Shown here one piece after another: positions 1 to 8,059 of a stretch of DNA of 15,239 nucleotides (the stretch's first letter is position 1; each line of letters starts with the position of its first letter). Both the position numbers and the translations under genes were made by a program. The notes below the pieces were generated by a model. That model ran no database searches. It was not told where the DNA came from and worked only from the letters and a program-made list of their open reading frames with translations. Source of the DNA: Calditrichota bacterium (GTDB taxonomy: Bacteria; Zixibacteria; MSB-5A5; GN15; FEB-12); the NCBI GenBank assembly GCA_008501655.1, contig QQUK01000368.1, forward strand, positions 1-15,239. Direction: 5' to 3'.

Positions 1-1
1 A

Positions 2-3000
2 AACTGCTACTGTCCAGACTACAGTCCGCCTTTTTTCAGTCTACTCAATATAACTGATATTAATGGTGCCAATGAAATTGCCGTGACTATACGCAATTGT
101 CGCTTTGAGCGTCTCACGTTTCCCAACCAAAGCTACCCTATCATTGTCCGCGATGCTGCTGAATTCACTCTCGAGGATTGCCACTTTGAAGACGTAGATT
201 ACTGGCAGGATGATATCAGTGCACTAATCGATATTCGTCGTTGCGGCATAAGGTCTATTAAGGGCAACACGGGGAATAACGATGACCAGAATAAGCTTTA
301 CTTGATTGATGCCGAAGTGGTGGATTCGGCGTTCATCCGTTGCAGCGATGACCTGCCAATTATAGCCAATGAAATTCATGTGCCGCCGGGCAGAGCCTTG
401 AGTATCGGTAAAGGTTCGGTACTTAAGTTCTATACTATGGGTGGGATAGAAAATGAGGGGCAGCTCTATATCGACAGCTCAGTGCTTACTTCGTGGGAAG
501 ACGATGAGCATGGCGGCGATACCGACAATAAGTTTCAACCGAATCCGATATTGAGCAACTGGATGGCACATGGCAGCGGGATCTTTATCGACTCCGGGGC
601 TACTGCCGAGATTACCAGAACCCTTATTCGCTATCCGCGGAGCGGGATTCACTCCTTTGGTGGTCTTACTCTCGATAGTGTAACGATAGAGGATAGTTGG
701 TATTCGGGAGTGGTACTGAGGGGATCTGGTGGTTATGATTATGATATCTCCAATACAACGATAAAAGGTATCACTCGTTCCGATCCCTATTCAGCAGCTG
801 TCTATTTTGAGAATCGCACCGGCTATCACCAGAACCTGAGACTGAACAAAGTGGAACTGCTCAACAACGAAGGTGACGGTATTGAGGTTTTCTATCTGGG
901 AGACAATTTTACCAATATTGAACTAGAAGACTGTCACATCGCCAACAACACCGGTTATGGAATCGTCTTCCCGGTCGACCATGGGCTGGAATCAATAGAA
1001 ATACTACATTCGAAGTTTATCGGTAACGGTTATGCGGCGATCCGTGGTCTGGATAATTTTGGTAGCGGTATCCCGATAAGGATCGACAACAACGTTCTCA
1101 TAGGTAACGGGCTGAATCAGTTCGATACCTATCCGTATGGGATCCACTTATCCGGTGGAACGGCAAAGATAGTAGGTAACACGGTCATTGACAATGGGGA
1201 AATCGGTATTCTGGTGGGTGGTCTGGATAATATTGAGCAGTGTGTACTTGCCAATAATCTCATAGTGGGTCATACCGATTACGGTCTGTTCAAAGGAGAC
1301 GATGGCGCGCCTGTTGTGGCCGGTAATAACTTCTGGAATAACGGCAGCGCAACCGAGGAACTTCGATACGAAGGACCTGATGGTAGGATATACACGGTCG
1401 AAAATCTCCAGGCACTAGGTGGTGATTTTTCCACCAACATCAATATGGCACCGGGGTTAGTACCTGAAATTATCGGTGCAATCGATACATTAGCGTATGA
1501 CAGCCAAACCGGGTTGTCGAAGCTGGTTGATGAATCGGCCAGTTTTCCGTCTAATCAGACGTTAGTTGATTTTGCTATCTGTCCTGATACGACCAATCCC
1601 CGTTGGTACCCGATCCTGCATGTTTCAGGCGATACCCTAATCCTGATGGGAGATATACGGGATTACGCCGATACGAACAGCACCTATCGCATCCTTAACT
1701 ATCATCTGTCGGAAGCCTCACTGCTGATCGACGCCGGGTTCACGACCCAGACGCAGGAGATGTTTGACATTGATGGCGAGGCGCGAATTCTGGATGGTGA
1801 CGAAAATGGCAGTATGCTGGTTGATATCGGAGCTGATGAGTTCAACGGAGAAGCCGATCCCTCACCGATTCGCGTTCTGCAACCCGGCAGTGACAAGTGG
1901 GTGGTGGCGTATGGTACTTTCAATATCGAGTGGCAAGTACCTGACAGCGTAACCTCGGTAGACATTGATTACAGCACTAGCTACAATCCGAATCAACCTG
2001 ATATAGGTTGGAACACAATCGCTTCAGGTGCCGACGCAACTTCAAACTACTACACCTGGACTATTCCAGAGTATGAAACCTCTGCCGAGTGCTATGTCCG
2101 CGTGAAATCAACAGCTCATCCCGACCTGTTTGATCTCAGTGCACCTTTCAAGATCAAGCATCTGGGGCTTACTCGTATGCGCAACGATTCGTTAATTACT
2201 TATTCACATCTCGATGACAGTTGGCAGTTTGCGAATGAGGAGGCTGATATGTGGCCAGCCTCAGCATGGCCGGATTATATAAATGAACCGGACTCGTACA
2301 CCTCTCTACCTTACCCGGATGAATTCTTCAATCTGGGAGCCGCTAACTGGGATTATCCCAGCTGGCCGACTTTTGTTGAAGCTTTCGGTTATGATGCTTG
2401 CTACTTCAACTACTGGCCCACTCCGCAGTATAAGCCTTCGGCATTGTTTCGTTGGGCAGCGATCAAGGATGCGTGGGGCGGCTCCTGTTTTGGTCTGGCT
2501 GTTACGGCATTGATGGCGTTCCAGGATGCAGCTGGGTTTGCCGCTCGACCTGAAATAGGTCCCTTTACGAATCTAAACAGTCTGACTATGACCGACCTTC
2601 GCAGGAATCTGATCAGTCGCTACTACACCTATCAGGACGGACAGAAGAACATTGATCACACGACGATCGCCGAGACCAAGACCCCTAATGAAACACTGGC
2701 GGAAGTGCGTTCAATGTTTTGTGAGCTGGAAGCGTCAAGTTCGATTAGGAATATCACTATCTGTGATACTAGCAGCGTCAACAACGAAGGATGTCATACT
2801 GTTACGCCTTACTCTCTTTTCAGGAGTGTGTCAGGTTTATGGTACCTGACTGTTTATGACAGCAACGAGCCGACGCTTCCGCTGGATATCTACTTCGACA
2901 CTGTCGGCAACAATTGGGAGTATCCCGACTTGAATTGGACGGGGGACAAGCTGTGTTACCTGGAAGACCCGCTCTCGAACTATACTGGACTAGCGGAGAT

Positions 3001-4060
3001 ATCCGAGTCAGCTCAAGAAGCACCACCGGTTTTGATGGCTGAGAAATCTCCCGGATACATCGAGATCTTCTGGAATGACCATGACTCGGTTCGGTTTGAT
3101 TTGGGGATAGGAGCAATTGGACAGTATCTCGATTCTGCTTTTAACAGCATACCCGGGGCAAGACCGATCAGACCCAAGGTGGCGGGAGCAGGTTCTCCAA
3201 TCGGCTACTTCTTGCCCGAAGGTAACTGGTCTTGCCAGATGACAGGTGCAGCCGAGGACTATGCCCACCTGACTGTTTTTGATGATGACGTGATTATAGC
3301 CTATCGCAGGGATGGGGTCGGACCGACCGATGTCGAACAGATCGACATACGCGGCGGAGATGAATTGCATCTGATTAATCCCGACGGGACCGTCCGCACC
3401 TGTGAAATCGACCTGGTATTAGTCGAGCCTGATCGCGAACGACTTCTTGCGCTGGATAATCTACTCCAGCCACCCGACGATTCGGTCAATTTAGAACTAA
3501 CCCCTGCTAATGGCTTGCGGGTAGCTAATTTCGGGGCGGCATCATCATACGATCTCGTTATAAGGGATCTCGGCGGACCCGAAATAAGGGAGTTTATGCA
3601 CTCCGGGATCAATGTGGGGGCTAACTCTGAGCAACATCTCGTGCCCAACTGGGACAATGTGAGTGAAGCACAGTTGATGGTGATTGTCGACAATGGCATC
3701 GACGGAATTGTCGACGACACGATTTATCTCTCTAACGGCTCACCGTTGGACGTTGAAGATGAACAGGGTGCTCTTCTACCATATCGGTTTGAACTGTCAC
3801 AGAACTATCCGAATCCGTTTAACCCGGTTACAACAATTGAATACTCTTTACCGCGGCGTAGTCATGTAATGATCGAGATTTACAATGTTCTGGGTCAGAA
3901 AGTGCGCACCCTGGTAAATCGTGAGGAATCAGCCGGATTGTATACTATAACCTGGAACGGCAAAGACTCGGGTGGTGAAGCGGTATCAACCGGGATGTAC
4001 TTCTATAGATTCCAGGCTGATGATCATATCGAAACAAAGAAGATGTTACTCTTGAAATAA
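2..4060 (+). CDS. Large secreted beta-helix / cysteine-peptidase-like protein with T9SS C-terminal sorting domain (5' end cut by window)
   Basis: The reading frame is open to the window edge, so the true start lies upstream. The GTG at 83 is only the first in-frame start-like codon. Domains are judged by eye. From about nt 83 to 1600 there are repeated short strands with G/N-rich turns, typical of a right-handed parallel beta-helix. This part closes with a 'DIGADE' stretch near nt 1830, a common end of such domains. An Ig-like module follows (about 1870-2150). At about 2400-2900 there is a cysteine-peptidase-like module: Cys in GGSCFGLA (codon 2486), His in CHTVTPY (2795) and Asp in VYDSNEP (2858), in papain/C39-like order. 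The C-terminal region carries the YPNPFNP signature (about 3800) and ends in a KKMLLLK tail, which is a classic T9SS type A sorting domain. The product is therefore probably secreted and attached to the cell surface. The substrate is unknown, and the peptidase call is an inference from the motif triad. Confidence 0.85.
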   Translation, partial: NCYCPDYSPPFFSLLNITDINGANEIAVTIRNCRFERLTFPNQSYPIIVRDAAEFTLEDCHFEDVDYWQDDISALIDIRRCGIRSIKGNTGNNDDQNKLYLIDAEVVDSAFIRCSDDLPIIANEIHVPPGRALSIGKGSVLKFYTMGGIENEGQLYIDSSVLTSWEDDEHGGDTDNKFQPNPILSNWMAHGSGIFIDSGATAEITRTLIRYPRSGIHSFGGLTLDSVTIEDSWYSGVVLRGSGGYDYDISNTTIKGITRSDPYSAAVYFENRTGYHQNLRLNKVELLNNEGDGIEVFYLGDNFTNIELEDCHIANNTGYGIVFPVDHGLESIEILHSKFIGNGYAAIRGLDNFGSGIPIRIDNNVLIGNGLNQFDTYPYGIHLSGGTAKIVGNTVIDNGEIGILVGGLDNIEQCVLANNLIVGHTDYGLFKGDDGAPVVAGNNFWNNGSATEELRYEGPDGRIYTVENLQALGGDFSTNINMAPGLVPEIIGAIDTLAYDSQTGLSKLVDESASFPSNQTLVDFAICPDTTNPRWYPILHVSGDTLILMGDIRDYADTNSTYRILNYHLSEASLLIDAGFTTQTQEMFDIDGEARILDGDENGSMLVDIGADEFNGEADPSPIRVLQPGSDKWVVAYGTFNIEWQVPDSVTSVDIDYSTSYNPNQPDIGWNTIASGADATSNYYTWTIPEYETSAECYVRVKSTAHPDLFDLSAPFKIKHLGLTRMRNDSLITYSHLDDSWQFANEEADMWPASAWPDYINEPDSYTSLPYPDEFFNLGAANWDYPSWPTFVEAFGYDACYFNYWPTPQYKPSALFRWAAIKDAWGGSCFGLAVTALMAFQDAAGFAARPEIGPFTNLNSLTMTDLRRNLISRYYTYQDGQKNIDHTTIAETKTPNETLAEVRSMFCELEASSSIRNITICDTSSVNNEGCHTVTPYSLFRSVSGLWYLTVYDSNEPTLPLDIYFDTVGNNWEYPDLNWTGDKLCYLEDPLSNYTGLAEISESAQEAPPVLMAEKSPGYIEIFWNDHDSVRFDLGIGAIGQYLDSAFNSIPGARPIRPKVAGAGSPIGYFLPEGNWSCQMTGAAEDYAHLTVFDDDVIIAYRRDGVGPTDVEQIDIRGGDELHLINPDGTVRTCEIDLVLVEPDRERLLALDNLLQPPDDSVNLELTPANGLRVANFGAASSYDLVIRDLGGPEIREFMHSGINVGANSEQHLVPNWDNVSEAQLMVIVDNGIDGIVDDTIYLSNGSPLDVEDEQGALLPYRFELSQNYPNPFNPVTTIEYSLPRRSHVMIEIYNVLGQKVRTLVNREESAGLYTITWNGKDSGGEAVSTGMYFYRFQADDHIETKKMLLLK

Positions 4061-4077
4061 CATCAATAAACGGTTAC

Positions 4078-4093
4078 GAACTGGTCACAGTTC
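4078..4093 (+). other. Small inverted repeat after the T9SS gene
   Basis: GAACTG, a 4-nt loop, then CAGTTC lies 17 bases past the stop codon. It could help end transcription of the large gene. The stem is only 6 bp and no T-run follows, so it is a weak terminator candidate at best. Confidence 0.25.
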
Positions 4094-4162
4094 ACTCTGC
4101 TTCTGCTAATGTTGTAATATGGAGAAATTTGCCATAAATTAGATTAAGTCAGGAGAAGAATT

Positions 4163-4351
4163 ATGGACTATTTACAAATGCAGTTTTTGATTGATCTGCA
4201 TTGATAAATTTTTAGACAATGCCCCGAAGTCGAGACCGAAACAAAACAGGCTATGATGCTGGTCAGTCTCGATAAATCATGCCTTTTGAAGATTGCGGAT
4301 ATCGGTTGGGGCATAGGTGCTTCGACCATCCTGCTTGCACAGAATCTTGAT
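4163..4351 (+). pseudogene. Remnant of a class I SAM-dependent methyltransferase (N-terminal part)
   Basis: A good Shine-Dalgarno (AGGAGAAG at 4151-4158) precedes the ATG at 4163. The frame reads MDYLQMQFLIDLH, then hits TGA TAA (4202-4207). In the same frame it continues as a recognisable methyltransferase start: a CPEVETETKQA segment (compare the usual 'GPGS..ET..A'), then KIADIGWGIGASTILLAQ. That last piece is SAM-binding motif I, normally ADIGCGTG, here with W for C and I for T. Similarity stops at about 4351, so the whole catalytic core and C-terminus are missing. Two in-frame stops, altered motif residues and truncation together indicate a decayed gene. Some of the altered bases could also be sequencing or assembly errors. 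Confidence 0.7.
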
Positions 4352-4358
4352 TATATAA

Positions 4359-4546
4359 AAAAACGCCAAAGATGGAAATGGTAACAAGTACAAAAAAGGA
4401 AAAAAGCATTTTCTCAAAACAAAACCATTAATAAATTTCAAAAAGATAACAAGTTTTAGTCAAGACTAACTCAGAGTTCGGGAGACAACGGGCAAGGTAT
4501 CGGAGTTTGTGATGGTTCTGGACCTCATGGCATAGACCATGAATAA
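4359..4546 (+). pseudogene. Possible 3' remnant of a small Gly/Lys-rich protein gene (frameshifted)
   Basis: Right after the methyltransferase fragment, one frame (4359-4466) reads KNAKDGNGNKYKKGKKH and then a lysine-rich stretch. A second frame (4460-4546) reads SSGDNGQGIGVCDGSGPHG and ends in IDHE and a TAA stop. G/N/K-rich segments followed by a 'G.CDG.GP.G' end are reminiscent of small exported glycine-rich hypothetical proteins. There is no start codon with a ribosome site in either frame, and joining them needs a frameshift at about 4450-4478. A strong hairpin begins 21 bases after the stop, as expected behind a real gene end. Function is unknown. The call rests on composition and context only. 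Confidence 0.3.
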
Positions 4547-4567
4547 AAGTAACATCTTATGACTTCC

Positions 4568-4598
4568 AAAGGGATGATAGCACAGCTGTCATCCCTTT
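4568..4598 (+). terminator. Strong hairpin, probable terminator
   Basis: AAAGGGATGATAGC (4568-4581), loop ACA, then GCTGTCATCCCTTT (4585-4598) gives a 14-bp stem with a single G-U pair. No clean U-run follows (CAGTTATTTACTG), so termination efficiency is uncertain. It lies just behind the stop codon at 4544-4546 and separates the scar region from the cytochrome operon. Confidence 0.55.
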
Positions 4599-4723
4599 CA
4601 GTTATTTACTGTATTGAAATATACTTTGTTTAAAAAATTTGATAAATAAAAGTTACAAGTCAAAAGATGCATAGGGTATTAATAATAGTACGAACTAACA
4701 ACATATTTTTACCTCGATATTAT

Positions 4724-4752
4724 TTGACTTAACCTATACTAACATTTATTGT
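4724..4752 (+). promoter_or_regulatory. Candidate promoter of the cytochrome operon
   Basis: TTGACT (4724-4729) is followed after 17 bases by TATTGT (4747-4752), a partial sigma-70-like pair about 50 bases ahead of the cytochrome start. The region is AT-rich, so chance matches are easy. Members of the FCB group may also use a different housekeeping consensus. Confidence 0.35.
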
Positions 4753-4800
4753 ATTTTATACATGGAGAGATAACTCTATTAAGAAAGGATGTTAGAAGAT

Positions 4801-6186
4801 ATGACTTTTACTTTTTTAATTGTTCGAATTAGTTTTATAAGAACTCTATCACTACTTAGTTCTATCATATGTATATTATTGTTTTTCACTATTTCTGTTA
4901 TAGCTGGGGATTCTCATACTGATAAAAAGTATAGTTATGATGACTGGAGTACACCCGAGTATTGTGGTAGCTCCTGTCATGTTGATATTTATCAGCAATG
5001 GCGTCAATCAATGATGTCTCAGTCTTACACTCATCATTGGGATGAGATTGAATATTTCAACCTTGCTATACCTCATGCTGAAAAAGATGAAGTAGTAGCA
5101 GAAGTTAAAGAGGGATGCAATGGTTGTCATGCTCCTATGTCGTTTCTTGTAGGAGATGTTCCTCCACCTCGTCCAGAAGAAAACAGCAGAGCAAATGAGG
5201 GTGTTCATTGTGACTTCTGTCATACAATAACTGGATTTGAAGGTGATATTCCGTTTAATTTTAACTATGTTGTAGATCCAAAAGGTCCAAAACTGGGACC
5301 ACGTCTTGATCCTGTCTCACCATCACATAAAACAATGAAATCAGACTTTCTTGCATCAGGTGATTTTTGCGGAATTTGCCATAACGAAAAAGATCCTTAT
5401 GGTATCTGGGTTAAATCAACTCACTTGGAATGGAAAGAAGGTCCTTACTATGATCAAGGAGTTAAGTGCCAGGACTGTCATATGACTTATGGTAGTATGG
5501 TGACAGCATCTATGGGTCCAAAATATGAAGATGCTCGTCTGCATCTATTTCACGGTGGGCATGATCCAGGTAAAGTCAGAGGAGTAGTTGAACTACGCAT
5601 TAATCCAGATATTAGAGAAGCTGAACCGGGTGAAGATGTAAGATTTACCGTTGCGCTGTTTAATCAGAAAACAGGACACAAATTCCCGACAGGATCAGTT
5701 GAAGACAGAATTTTATGGCTTCATGTCGAGGCGATAGATAATAACGGTAACACATATCATCTACCTGTAGATAAAAAAGGATTCGAAGGTGAGGAATATA
5801 CAATCGGAGCTGATGTACTGGCATATCAGGATATGGGTATCGCTTTGAATGATCCTAATTTTGAAGGTGTTCAGCGTGACGGTATACCTATAGGTGACAG
5901 AATTTTCCGTATGCCATACTTTGATCCTCAAGGACGTATGACAATTCAGCAATGGAATACTAAAACTCTTGGTGTCGACTACAGGATAGGACCACGCGAG
6001 ACTAAAATGGAAACTTTCACTTTTACCGTTCCAGATGATGCTGTTCCTGGGGAGATGAAAATTACAGCAACCCTCAATTATCAACTATTAGTAAAACCTA
6101 TAGCTGAATTTCTCAATGTTCCTTCTGAGGAATCAGGAATAATGGAAGTTAATAATCACTCAACCTTTATAGAAGTTTTGCCATAG
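4801..6186 (+). CDS. Exported five-haem cytochrome c (c554-like haem domain plus C-terminal beta-sandwich)
   Basis: Probably an electron-transfer protein of the periplasm or cell surface. The ATG at 4801 is chosen because AAAGG (4784-4788) sits about 12 bases ahead of it. The in-frame ATG at 4789 directly abuts this ribosome site. Residues 1-35 form a signal peptide (Arg at 9 and 14, hydrophobic core, cleavage near VIA|GD) with no lipobox cysteine. Haem sites: a CX3CH motif at 55-60 (CGSSCH), then CX2CH at 106-110, 137-141, 190-194 and 223-227. From about residue 260 there are no more haem motifs. This part looks like a beta-sandwich and carries TGHKFPTG at 291-298, a motif I associate with this cytochrome family. 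The length is 461 residues. It is the first gene of a two-gene operon, 10 bases ahead of the haem-porin gene, which suggests it hands electrons to or from that protein. The exact redox partner is unknown. Confidence 0.85.
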   Translation: MTFTFLIVRISFIRTLSLLSSIICILLFFTISVIAGDSHTDKKYSYDDWSTPEYCGSSCHVDIYQQWRQSMMSQSYTHHWDEIEYFNLAIPHAEKDEVVAEVKEGCNGCHAPMSFLVGDVPPPRPEENSRANEGVHCDFCHTITGFEGDIPFNFNYVVDPKGPKLGPRLDPVSPSHKTMKSDFLASGDFCGICHNEKDPYGIWVKSTHLEWKEGPYYDQGVKCQDCHMTYGSMVTASMGPKYEDARLHLFHGGHDPGKVRGVVELRINPDIREAEPGEDVRFTVALFNQKTGHKFPTGSVEDRILWLHVEAIDNNGNTYHLPVDKKGFEGEEYTIGADVLAYQDMGIALNDPNFEGVQRDGIPIGDRIFRMPYFDPQGRMTIQQWNTKTLGVDYRIGPRETKMETFTFTVPDDAVPGEMKITATLNYQLLVKPIAEFLNVPSEESGIMEVNNHSTFIEVLP

Positions 6187-6196
6187 GAGAAAAACA

Positions 6197-7417
6197 ATGA
6201 AAGCAGTACTAAACAAACTATTAATTGGTAGTATCGTTTTATCATTTTTTATGATTATGTATAGTTCATCATATGCTATTCCAGCATTTGCAAGGAAATA
6301 TAGTATGTCATGTACTACATGCCATGCTCCAATACCTCGATTGAAAGCTTACGGTGATGAATTTGCTGGTAACGGATTTGAGTTTGAGAATCAGCAAGCA
6401 ACACGTTATACTATGAAAGATGGTGATGAAAGGCTTGAGCTTTTAAGAACCTTTCCTCTTGCAGCCCGATTTGATGGATTCATAAAATACGATTCCAAAA
6501 CAAATAAAGATATGGATTTTAGCAGTCCATATAATTTGAAAATTCTTTCAGGTGGTTCACTAGGTAAAAACATAGCGTATTATTTTTACTTTTTCTTGAG
6601 TGAACGAGGCGAGGTTGCTGGAGTTGAAGATGCATATATCATGTTTAATAACCTGTTCAAACAAGATTTTGATATTTATCTGGGTCAATTTCAAGTTTCC
6701 GACCCTTTATTTAAAAGAGAGTTAAGACTTACTTATGAAGACTATATGATGTATAAACAACCCATATTTGACAGCAGAATAACACTGGCATATGATCGTG
6801 GAATAATGATGACATGGGGAATTGCAAACGGTCCTGATATTATTTTTGAAATATTAAATGGTAATGGAATTGGTGAAGCTGATGAAATGCGTACATATGA
6901 TGATGACAAGTACAAAACATTTGCTGGACGAATCAGTTATGATGTTAGTGAAAATATTCGTATAGGGGGGTTTGCTTATTTTGGAAAGGAACAAGCTGAA
7001 GCAATTAATGTTGCTGAGACCGACACTACTATGAGTGATAATGAAGCAACCTACTTCGGGCCTGACATGACCCTTGCAGTCGAAAAGCTGGAGCTAAACC
7101 TTCAATATTTATACCGCAAAGACGATAACCCAAAATTCGATTATTCTACTCCTGAAAATAATGTGGAAACAACAGGCGGTTTTGCTGAACTTATCTACTG
7201 GCCAAATGGAGATAAAAGTAAGTGGTATCTTGTAGGGCTATATAATCACATAGATCAGGATCTTGGTAATGGAACAGGAAAGAATACAACTTACCAAACA
7301 TTTACAGGTCATATCGGTTACGTTTTACAAACTAATCTACGGCTAATTGTGGAGAATACATATGATATTGAAAATAAGGAAAATAGAGTTGTTTTAGGTT
7401 TTGTTTCAGGGTTTTAA
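6197..7417 (+). CDS. Monohaem cytochrome-porin fusion (Cyc2-like architecture), outer membrane
   Basis: A likely electron conduit through the outer membrane. The start is fixed by AGGAG (6185-6189), which overlaps the stop codon of the upstream cytochrome gene. A signal peptide spans residues 1-27 (cleavage SYA|IP). The mature N-terminus reads IPAFARKYSMSCTTCHAP with one haem site, C39-H43, followed by a P-L-x-x-[YF]-G-x-x-F-x-x-x-G-[FY] pattern. Cyc2 iron-oxidation porins carry the same kind of sequence (FAR[QK]...CxxCH...P-L...G...F...G). The rest alternates amphipathic strands with aromatic ends and turns, and the protein ends in Phe, the usual outer-membrane barrel signal. GQFQVSDPLFKRELRL (about 171-186) looks like a conserved porin-family block. 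The length, 406 residues, is near that of Cyc2 proteins. Direction of electron flow and substrate cannot be told from sequence. A plain porin with a haem plug is the alternative. Confidence 0.8.
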   Translation: MKAVLNKLLIGSIVLSFFMIMYSSSYAIPAFARKYSMSCTTCHAPIPRLKAYGDEFAGNGFEFENQQATRYTMKDGDERLELLRTFPLAARFDGFIKYDSKTNKDMDFSSPYNLKILSGGSLGKNIAYYFYFFLSERGEVAGVEDAYIMFNNLFKQDFDIYLGQFQVSDPLFKRELRLTYEDYMMYKQPIFDSRITLAYDRGIMMTWGIANGPDIIFEILNGNGIGEADEMRTYDDDKYKTFAGRISYDVSENIRIGGFAYFGKEQAEAINVAETDTTMSDNEATYFGPDMTLAVEKLELNLQYLYRKDDNPKFDYSTPENNVETTGGFAELIYWPNGDKSKWYLVGLYNHIDQDLGNGTGKNTTYQTFTGHIGYVLQTNLRLIVENTYDIENKENRVVLGFVSGF

Positions 7418-7433
7418 TTTTTTTCTAAAAGAA

Positions 7434-7475
7434 AAAGAAGCTGGGCTTTATGTGTCCGGCTTCTTTAAATTTTTA
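7434..7475 (+). terminator. Intrinsic terminator of the cytochrome operon
   Basis: AAAGAAGCTGG (7434-7444), an 11-nt loop, then CCGGCTTCTTT (7456-7466) gives an 11-bp stem with one G-U pair. AAATTTTTAT follows, including a T5 run. It lies 17 bases after the stop codon of the haem-porin gene, so the operon most likely contains just the two genes. Confidence 0.8.
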
Positions 7476-8004
7476 TATCTATTTTAATATTGTTGCGCAA
7501 TAATACTCCTTATACATACACTACTCTCTAAAAAAAATCTAAAAGAATAAGCCAAATCAACAGATCATGCAACCAAGAGATATGAGAACTTGTAGAAAAC
7601 CGTACTCTTAGCAAGTCGATTATTTACGATAAAAACGGTCACAATTTGGATATAACTCCTTGTACTACAACCCAAGTATGGGGGTCGATTCACCCTCCTT
7701 CACTATTATCAGAGATCAAATACATTTGAGCACTATAGGGATTATGTTCCTGAACGTTACCTAAATATTCTGTTCAAAATACGCTGATAAAATAACAGGA
7801 GTGTTTTGTTAGCGTGTACTCATATATTTTAAGATTTGTTTGAGAACTTTTAGAAAATGATATTTACATACTGTAAAGTACTATCTGCTATATAAATATA
7901 TATAAAAACTGCAATGTGTAATCTATGATTTGTTATTGTCTTTAAGTTACTTATTGTCATGTATTTATAGTCTGTGCAGTACACCCGGAATTGAAAATAC
8001 TTAC
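7476..8004. other. AT-rich intergenic stretch without a supported gene
   Basis: No reading frame here has a convincing length, ribosome site or recognisable motif. Visible details are a near-palindrome centred on TTGCGCAA (about 7484-7499), an isolated GC-rich small hairpin (7680-7697: GGGGGT, loop CGATTC, ACCCTC) and a pair of 17-nt near-identical direct repeats. The length could hold a small RNA or a long leader for the regulator gene, but nothing shows this directly. Confidence 0.5.
7583..7857 (+). repeat. Pair of 17-nt near-identical direct repeats (7583-7599 and 7841-7857)
   Basis: TGAGAACTTGTAGAAAA at 7583 and TGAGAACTTTTAGAAAA at 7841 match at 16 of 17 positions and start 258 bases apart. 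The flanks do not match. They might be protein-binding sites or the edges of a lost element. In AT-rich DNA, chance is also possible. Confidence 0.35.
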
Positions 8005-8032
8005 TTGACAAATTGTATAGTATATGTACATT
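8005..8032 (+). promoter_or_regulatory. Candidate sigma-70-type promoter of the two-component genes
   Basis: A perfect TTGACA (8005-8010), 16 bases of spacer and TACATT (8027-8032) lie about 52 bases ahead of the regulator start. The full match at -35 makes this the best promoter candidate in the window. A weak ribosome site (AGAGAG) precedes the ATG at 8085. Confidence 0.5.
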
Positions 8033-8034
8033 AT

Positions 8035-8059
8035 ATTATGTATAACTAAACAACATAAT
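8035..8059. promoter_or_regulatory. Inverted repeat, candidate operator
   Basis: ATTATGT (8035-8041) and its exact reverse complement ACATAAT (8053-8059) are separated by 11 bases, just downstream of the predicted -10. A further related half-site (ACATTAT) sits at 8028-8034. The regulator made from this promoter has a Cro/C1-type HTH, which usually binds such symmetric sites as a dimer, so autoregulation is plausible. No binding evidence exists, and A/T-rich palindromes arise easily here. Confidence 0.35.

Noticed and set aside
3008..3720. Two overlapping minus-strand frames of 120 and 139 codons inside the T9SS gene.
   Set aside because: They lie wholly within a well-supported plus-strand gene, show no domain features, and are explained by its GC-richer codon pattern.
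4667..4732. A 21-codon frame starting at an ATG in the cytochrome operon leader.
   Set aside because: No ribosome site, no recognisable sequence, and it overlaps the predicted promoter.
4789..4800. The ATG at 4789 as start of the five-haem cytochrome.
   Set aside because: The ribosome site AAAGG directly abuts this ATG. The ATG at 4801 has suitable spacing and gives a cleaner signal peptide.
7660..7715. A tRNA- or tmRNA-like 3' end (GGGGGTCGATTCACCCTCC resembles a T-arm).
   Set aside because: The loop and stem do not have proper T-arm dimensions, no matching acceptor, D or anticodon arms were found upstream, and no CCA end follows.
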